16,410 nucleotides of DNA from an uncultured Prevotellaceae bacterium (lineage in GTDB: Bacteria; Bacteroidota; Bacteroidia; Bacteroidales; Bacteroidaceae): contig CAMKTM010000024.1 in the NCBI GenBank assembly GCA_946415695.1, positions 1 to 16,410 on the forward strand, read 5' to 3'. Under the pieces are notes generated by a model, which was not told where the DNA came from, did not search any database, and worked only from the letters and a program-made list of their open reading frames with translations. Of the stretch, positions 13,920-16,410 are shown piece by piece; the first letter of the stretch is position 1; each line of letters starts with the position of its first letter. Made by a program: the position numbers and the translations under genes.

Positions 13920-16162
13920 TGAGGTACTTCCTGTTTATCAGCTTTTTTGTTTGTTGTTTTGACAGTTTCTGTTCGATTGGCTTGACGCGGTATGTCAATC
14001 CCTTTATGGGCACGACGACCCTTTGGACTCCCGAGGAATTGGGCTTCGTACCCAACCCGGGCGAAAGGCAATGGGGCGCAGAGACTTTTCCCGGAGCGGC
14101 CCTGCCCAACGCCATGGTGCAACTCACGCCTGTCACGAAGTACCGGAGCGGCTCCGGCTATCAATATGAGGACAGCCTCATCTACGGCTTCGCTCATACG
14201 AGCAAGGGACATTGGAACCTGCTGCACCTGCCCATCCTGCCTGTCACGGCAGAAGGCAAATGGACGCCCGACGACTACGCTTCCCACTACAACCATTCCC
14301 AGGAAGAGGCACATCCCGGCTATTACCGCGTCCTTCTCGACCGATACCACGTAGATGTAGAGCTTACCTCTACCCTTCGGTGCGGCTATCATCGCTATAC
14401 GTTCAGGAAGGGCGACCATCGGGCCATCCTCATCGACATTGCCCGCTCCAACAACATGCCGCGCCACTGGGAGATACGTCAGGCTGGCGAGAATGCCTTC
14501 GAAGGCTTTCAGGATGGCGAGGGACGCATCTTCTTCTACGGAGAACTCTCCGAAGGCATCGAGAGCGTGACGGAAGAGCATGCCGCCGCCAACCCCAACC
14601 CTGCGGGAAGAAACTTCAACCGCCCCGTCGGAATAATAAAGATGAAGAAGGGAAGCAAGTCGCACTCAAAGAAGAAATCGGGAGGCTGCCTGGAACTGAA
14701 AATAGGCTTCTCCTTCGTCAGCATCGACAATGCCAAGGAGAACCTGAAGGCAGAGCTTGAAGGCAAAACGTTTGATGAAGTACGCAACGATGCCGACAGA
14801 ATCTGGGAAGACATCCTCGGGCACATTCAAGTGGAAGGCGGAACAGAGGCAGAGCGCACAATGCTCTACTCCACCCTCTACAGGACGTTCCTCTTCCCCC
14901 ACCTTCGCAGCGACGTGAACGGAGAACATCCTGGCGAAGCAATGCCTGGAGGCCAAAGGAACGGCCAAAGAGTTCAGGCAAGAAAAGACGATTTCCGCTA
15001 CTACACCAACCCCTCCTTTTGGGACACCTACCGCAACAAGCTCATCCTGCTGGGCATGATAACGCCCGACGTAGCGAGGGACATCATCCGCTCCTGCATC
15101 GTTCGCGGCGAGGCCCGCGGCGGCTATATGCCCACATTCTTCCACGGCGACCATGCCTCCACCTTCGTGGCTGGCTCATGGCTGCGAGGCATACGCAACT
15201 TCGATCTGAACCGGGCATACGCCTTAATGCTGAAGAGCGCCACAGTGCCCGGAAGAGGCGGACGACCTTACCTCGACGAATACCTCGAGCGCGGATGGAT
15301 TGCGGAAAAAGACACCACGAACGTCAAGACCGGCAACGAATACAAAGGCGCCGTCACCAAGACGATAGAGTATGCCTACGACGACTATGCAACGGCACTC
15401 GTGGCCCACGAACTCGGAGACAAAGAGAACGAGCAACTGCTGCTACAGCACTCGCAGAACTACAAAACCCTCTTCGACCCCTCCACCGGCTTCTGGCGAG
15501 GCAAAATCATAAGAGACGGCAAAGCACAATGGATTGAGGATTTCCGCCCGAACTATCCCTACTATCAGTACATGTATCGTGAAGCAGACGCCTGGAACTC
15601 ACTCTTCTTCGCACCTCACGACCCGATGGGGATGGTTGCCCTCTACCCCTCCAAAGAGGCCGTCGAAAGAAAACTCGACTCCCTCTTCACCACCCCCAAT
15701 GGCGGCTATCTGGCCTTCAACTGCACAGGCTATCTCGGTTCCTACTGCCACGGCAACCAACCCGGCCACAGCATCCCCTACGCCTACTATTTCGTTGACA
15801 AGCAAGAGAAAGCCCAGCACGTCCTGAACACCCTGATGCACAAGTACTACGGCATGGGCCCCGAAGGACTGGCTTACGCTGGGATGGACGATGCCGGCGA
15901 GATGTCGTCATGGTACGTGCTGAACGCCATCGGCATCTACACCTATTCACCAGCCGACCCAGAATACATCGTCACCGTGCCACTCTTCGACAAAGTGCAC
16001 TTCACGCTTGCCGGCGGTCAGAGCTTCGACATCGTCAAGGAAGGCAAAGGCGAGAAGATCGAGCGCATCACCATCGGCGGCCAGCCACTCGAAGGCTGGT
16101 TCGTCAAGCACGAAGACCTGGCAAAAGGAAAACAACTGAACATTTACGTCATTGAACAATGA
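13919..16162 (+). CDS. Glycoside hydrolase family 92 alpha-mannosidase-like protein
   Basis: The 747-residue product has a signal peptide of about 20 residues without a lipobox, so it is likely periplasmic or secreted. It then starts YVNPFMGT, the GH92 opening motif. FPGAALPNAMVQLTP (N-terminal domain), SFWDTYRNKLILL, EYAYDDYATALVAHELG and MDDAGEMSSWYV (656-667) follow in GH92 order. GH92 enzymes are calcium-dependent, inverting exo-alpha-mannosidases acting on N-glycans or yeast mannan. The catalytic-base region keeps Asp657 and Asp658. The usual GNEPSH motif reads GNQPGH, so Gln614 stands where the general acid Glu is expected. The part after YGFAH also departs from typical members. A lysine-rich stretch occurs near residues 240-256. 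Either the leaving group is unusual, for instance mannose phosphodiesters, or the enzyme is altered. The repeat array before it hides any promoter. Confidence 0.85.
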   Translation: MRYFLFISFFVCCFDSFCSIGLTRYVNPFMGTTTLWTPEELGFVPNPGERQWGAETFPGAALPNAMVQLTPVTKYRSGSGYQYEDSLIYGFAHTSKGHWNLLHLPILPVTAEGKWTPDDYASHYNHSQEEAHPGYYRVLLDRYHVDVELTSTLRCGYHRYTFRKGDHRAILIDIARSNNMPRHWEIRQAGENAFEGFQDGEGRIFFYGELSEGIESVTEEHAAANPNPAGRNFNRPVGIIKMKKGSKSHSKKKSGGCLELKIGFSFVSIDNAKENLKAELEGKTFDEVRNDADRIWEDILGHIQVEGGTEAERTMLYSTLYRTFLFPHLRSDVNGEHPGEAMPGGQRNGQRVQARKDDFRYYTNPSFWDTYRNKLILLGMITPDVARDIIRSCIVRGEARGGYMPTFFHGDHASTFVAGSWLRGIRNFDLNRAYALMLKSATVPGRGGRPYLDEYLERGWIAEKDTTNVKTGNEYKGAVTKTIEYAYDDYATALVAHELGDKENEQLLLQHSQNYKTLFDPSTGFWRGKIIRDGKAQWIEDFRPNYPYYQYMYREADAWNSLFFAPHDPMGMVALYPSKEAVERKLDSLFTTPNGGYLAFNCTGYLGSYCHGNQPGHSIPYAYYFVDKQEKAQHVLNTLMHKYYGMGPEGLAYAGMDDAGEMSSWYVLNAIGIYTYSPADPEYIVTVPLFDKVHFTLAGGQSFDIVKEGKGEKIERITIGGQPLEGWFVKHEDLAKGKQLNIYVIEQ

Positions 16163-16165
16163 CAA

Positions 16166-16270
16166 TATAATTTACTATTTGACGATTTACGAATTAGTAA
16201 CTGAAGTTTCGGAAGTTATAATAGAAGTTAAAATGGAAGTTAACTCGCTACACTCGTCGAAGTTAAAATG
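16166..16270. repeat. Repeats after the GH92 gene: inverted TAAATCGT type, then 12-bp GAAGTT units
   Basis: TTTACTATTTGACGATTTAC (from 16170) is the reverse complement of the array found before the GH92 gene. It is followed by GAAGTT units: GAAGTTTCG (16203), GAAGTTATAATA (16212-16223), GAAGTTAAAATG (16224-16235), GAAGTTAACTCG (16236-16247) and again GAAGTTAAAATG at 16259-16270. Confidence 0.7.
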
Positions 16271-16311
16271 GACAATAGCGTATGAACAGACTGCATTCAA
16301 AGCTAACGTCC

Positions 16312-16327
16312 AGCCAGCTTGCTGGCT
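16312..16327. terminator. AGCCAGC hairpin, weak terminator candidate
   Basis: AGCCAGC (16312-16318) pairs with GCTGGCT (16321-16327), with TTTA next. The loop is only TT and the U-tract is short. It may end the GH92 transcript. Past it, to 16410, I see nothing recognisable. Confidence 0.35.
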
Positions 16328-16410
16328 TTACTTCCTGCGCAAAGCACATTTACTCCCTATTTAACGTGAATTCGACGAAAATGGAAACTTACAGCCTATC
16401 TTGTGTTAAA

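Noticed and set aside
16152..16364. 70-residue frame after the GH92 gene
   Set aside because: It overlaps the end of GH92 and runs through low-complexity tandem repeats; the product has no recognisable features.

Overview
The window looks like chromosomal DNA from a Bacteroidales bacterium, most likely Prevotella or a close relative. Three things point there. Promoters match the Bacteroidetes form (TTG, about 20 bp, then TAnnTTTG). Lipoproteins carry acidic residues right after the lipidated Cys. One large surface protein ends in the tail YNLAGQRLSKMQRGINIV, a form I recall from Prevotella. No tRNA, rRNA, CRISPR array or transposase gene was found.

Left part (1-7740), plus strand: a terminator for an upstream gene is followed by a promoter and a clear cobalamin (B12) riboswitch. 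Behind it lie a surface lipoprotein of the BtuG-like beta-propeller type (388-1530), a 629-residue exported protein with a C-terminal DUF4465 domain (1559-3448), and a 1331-residue exported protein with two DUF4465 domains (3497-7492). No transporter gene is among them, so the operon appears to encode a B12 capture layer on the cell surface that must work with a BtuB-type receptor encoded elsewhere. A 50-residue orphan protein (7584-7736) follows.

Middle (7737-8345): about 600 bp without a confident gene, rich in inverted repeats. It holds a perfect 17-bp stem, a 30-bp-arm repeat of the GGATTACACGGATTTCACGG type, a possible folded RNA, a possible 40-codon ORF and a TACATGTACA repeat cluster. 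A TonB-dependent receptor on the minus strand (8346-10742) points into this region.

Right part (10858-16165), plus strand: nitroreductase, KdsC-type phosphatase (Kdo synthesis for LPS), Maf nucleotide pyrophosphatase, a surface lipoprotein with a FISUMP-type domain, and a divergent GH92 alpha-mannosidase whose expected acid Glu is a Gln.

Most intergenic gaps carry a different short-unit degenerate tandem repeat (7, 8, 12 or 18 bp units). One 7-bp repeat lies inside the coding end of the 1331-residue protein, where a change in copy number would frameshift its C-terminal tail. The best candidates for something new are the B12-controlled multi-DUF4465 surface layer with its repeat-linked tail, and the Gln-type GH92 enzyme.
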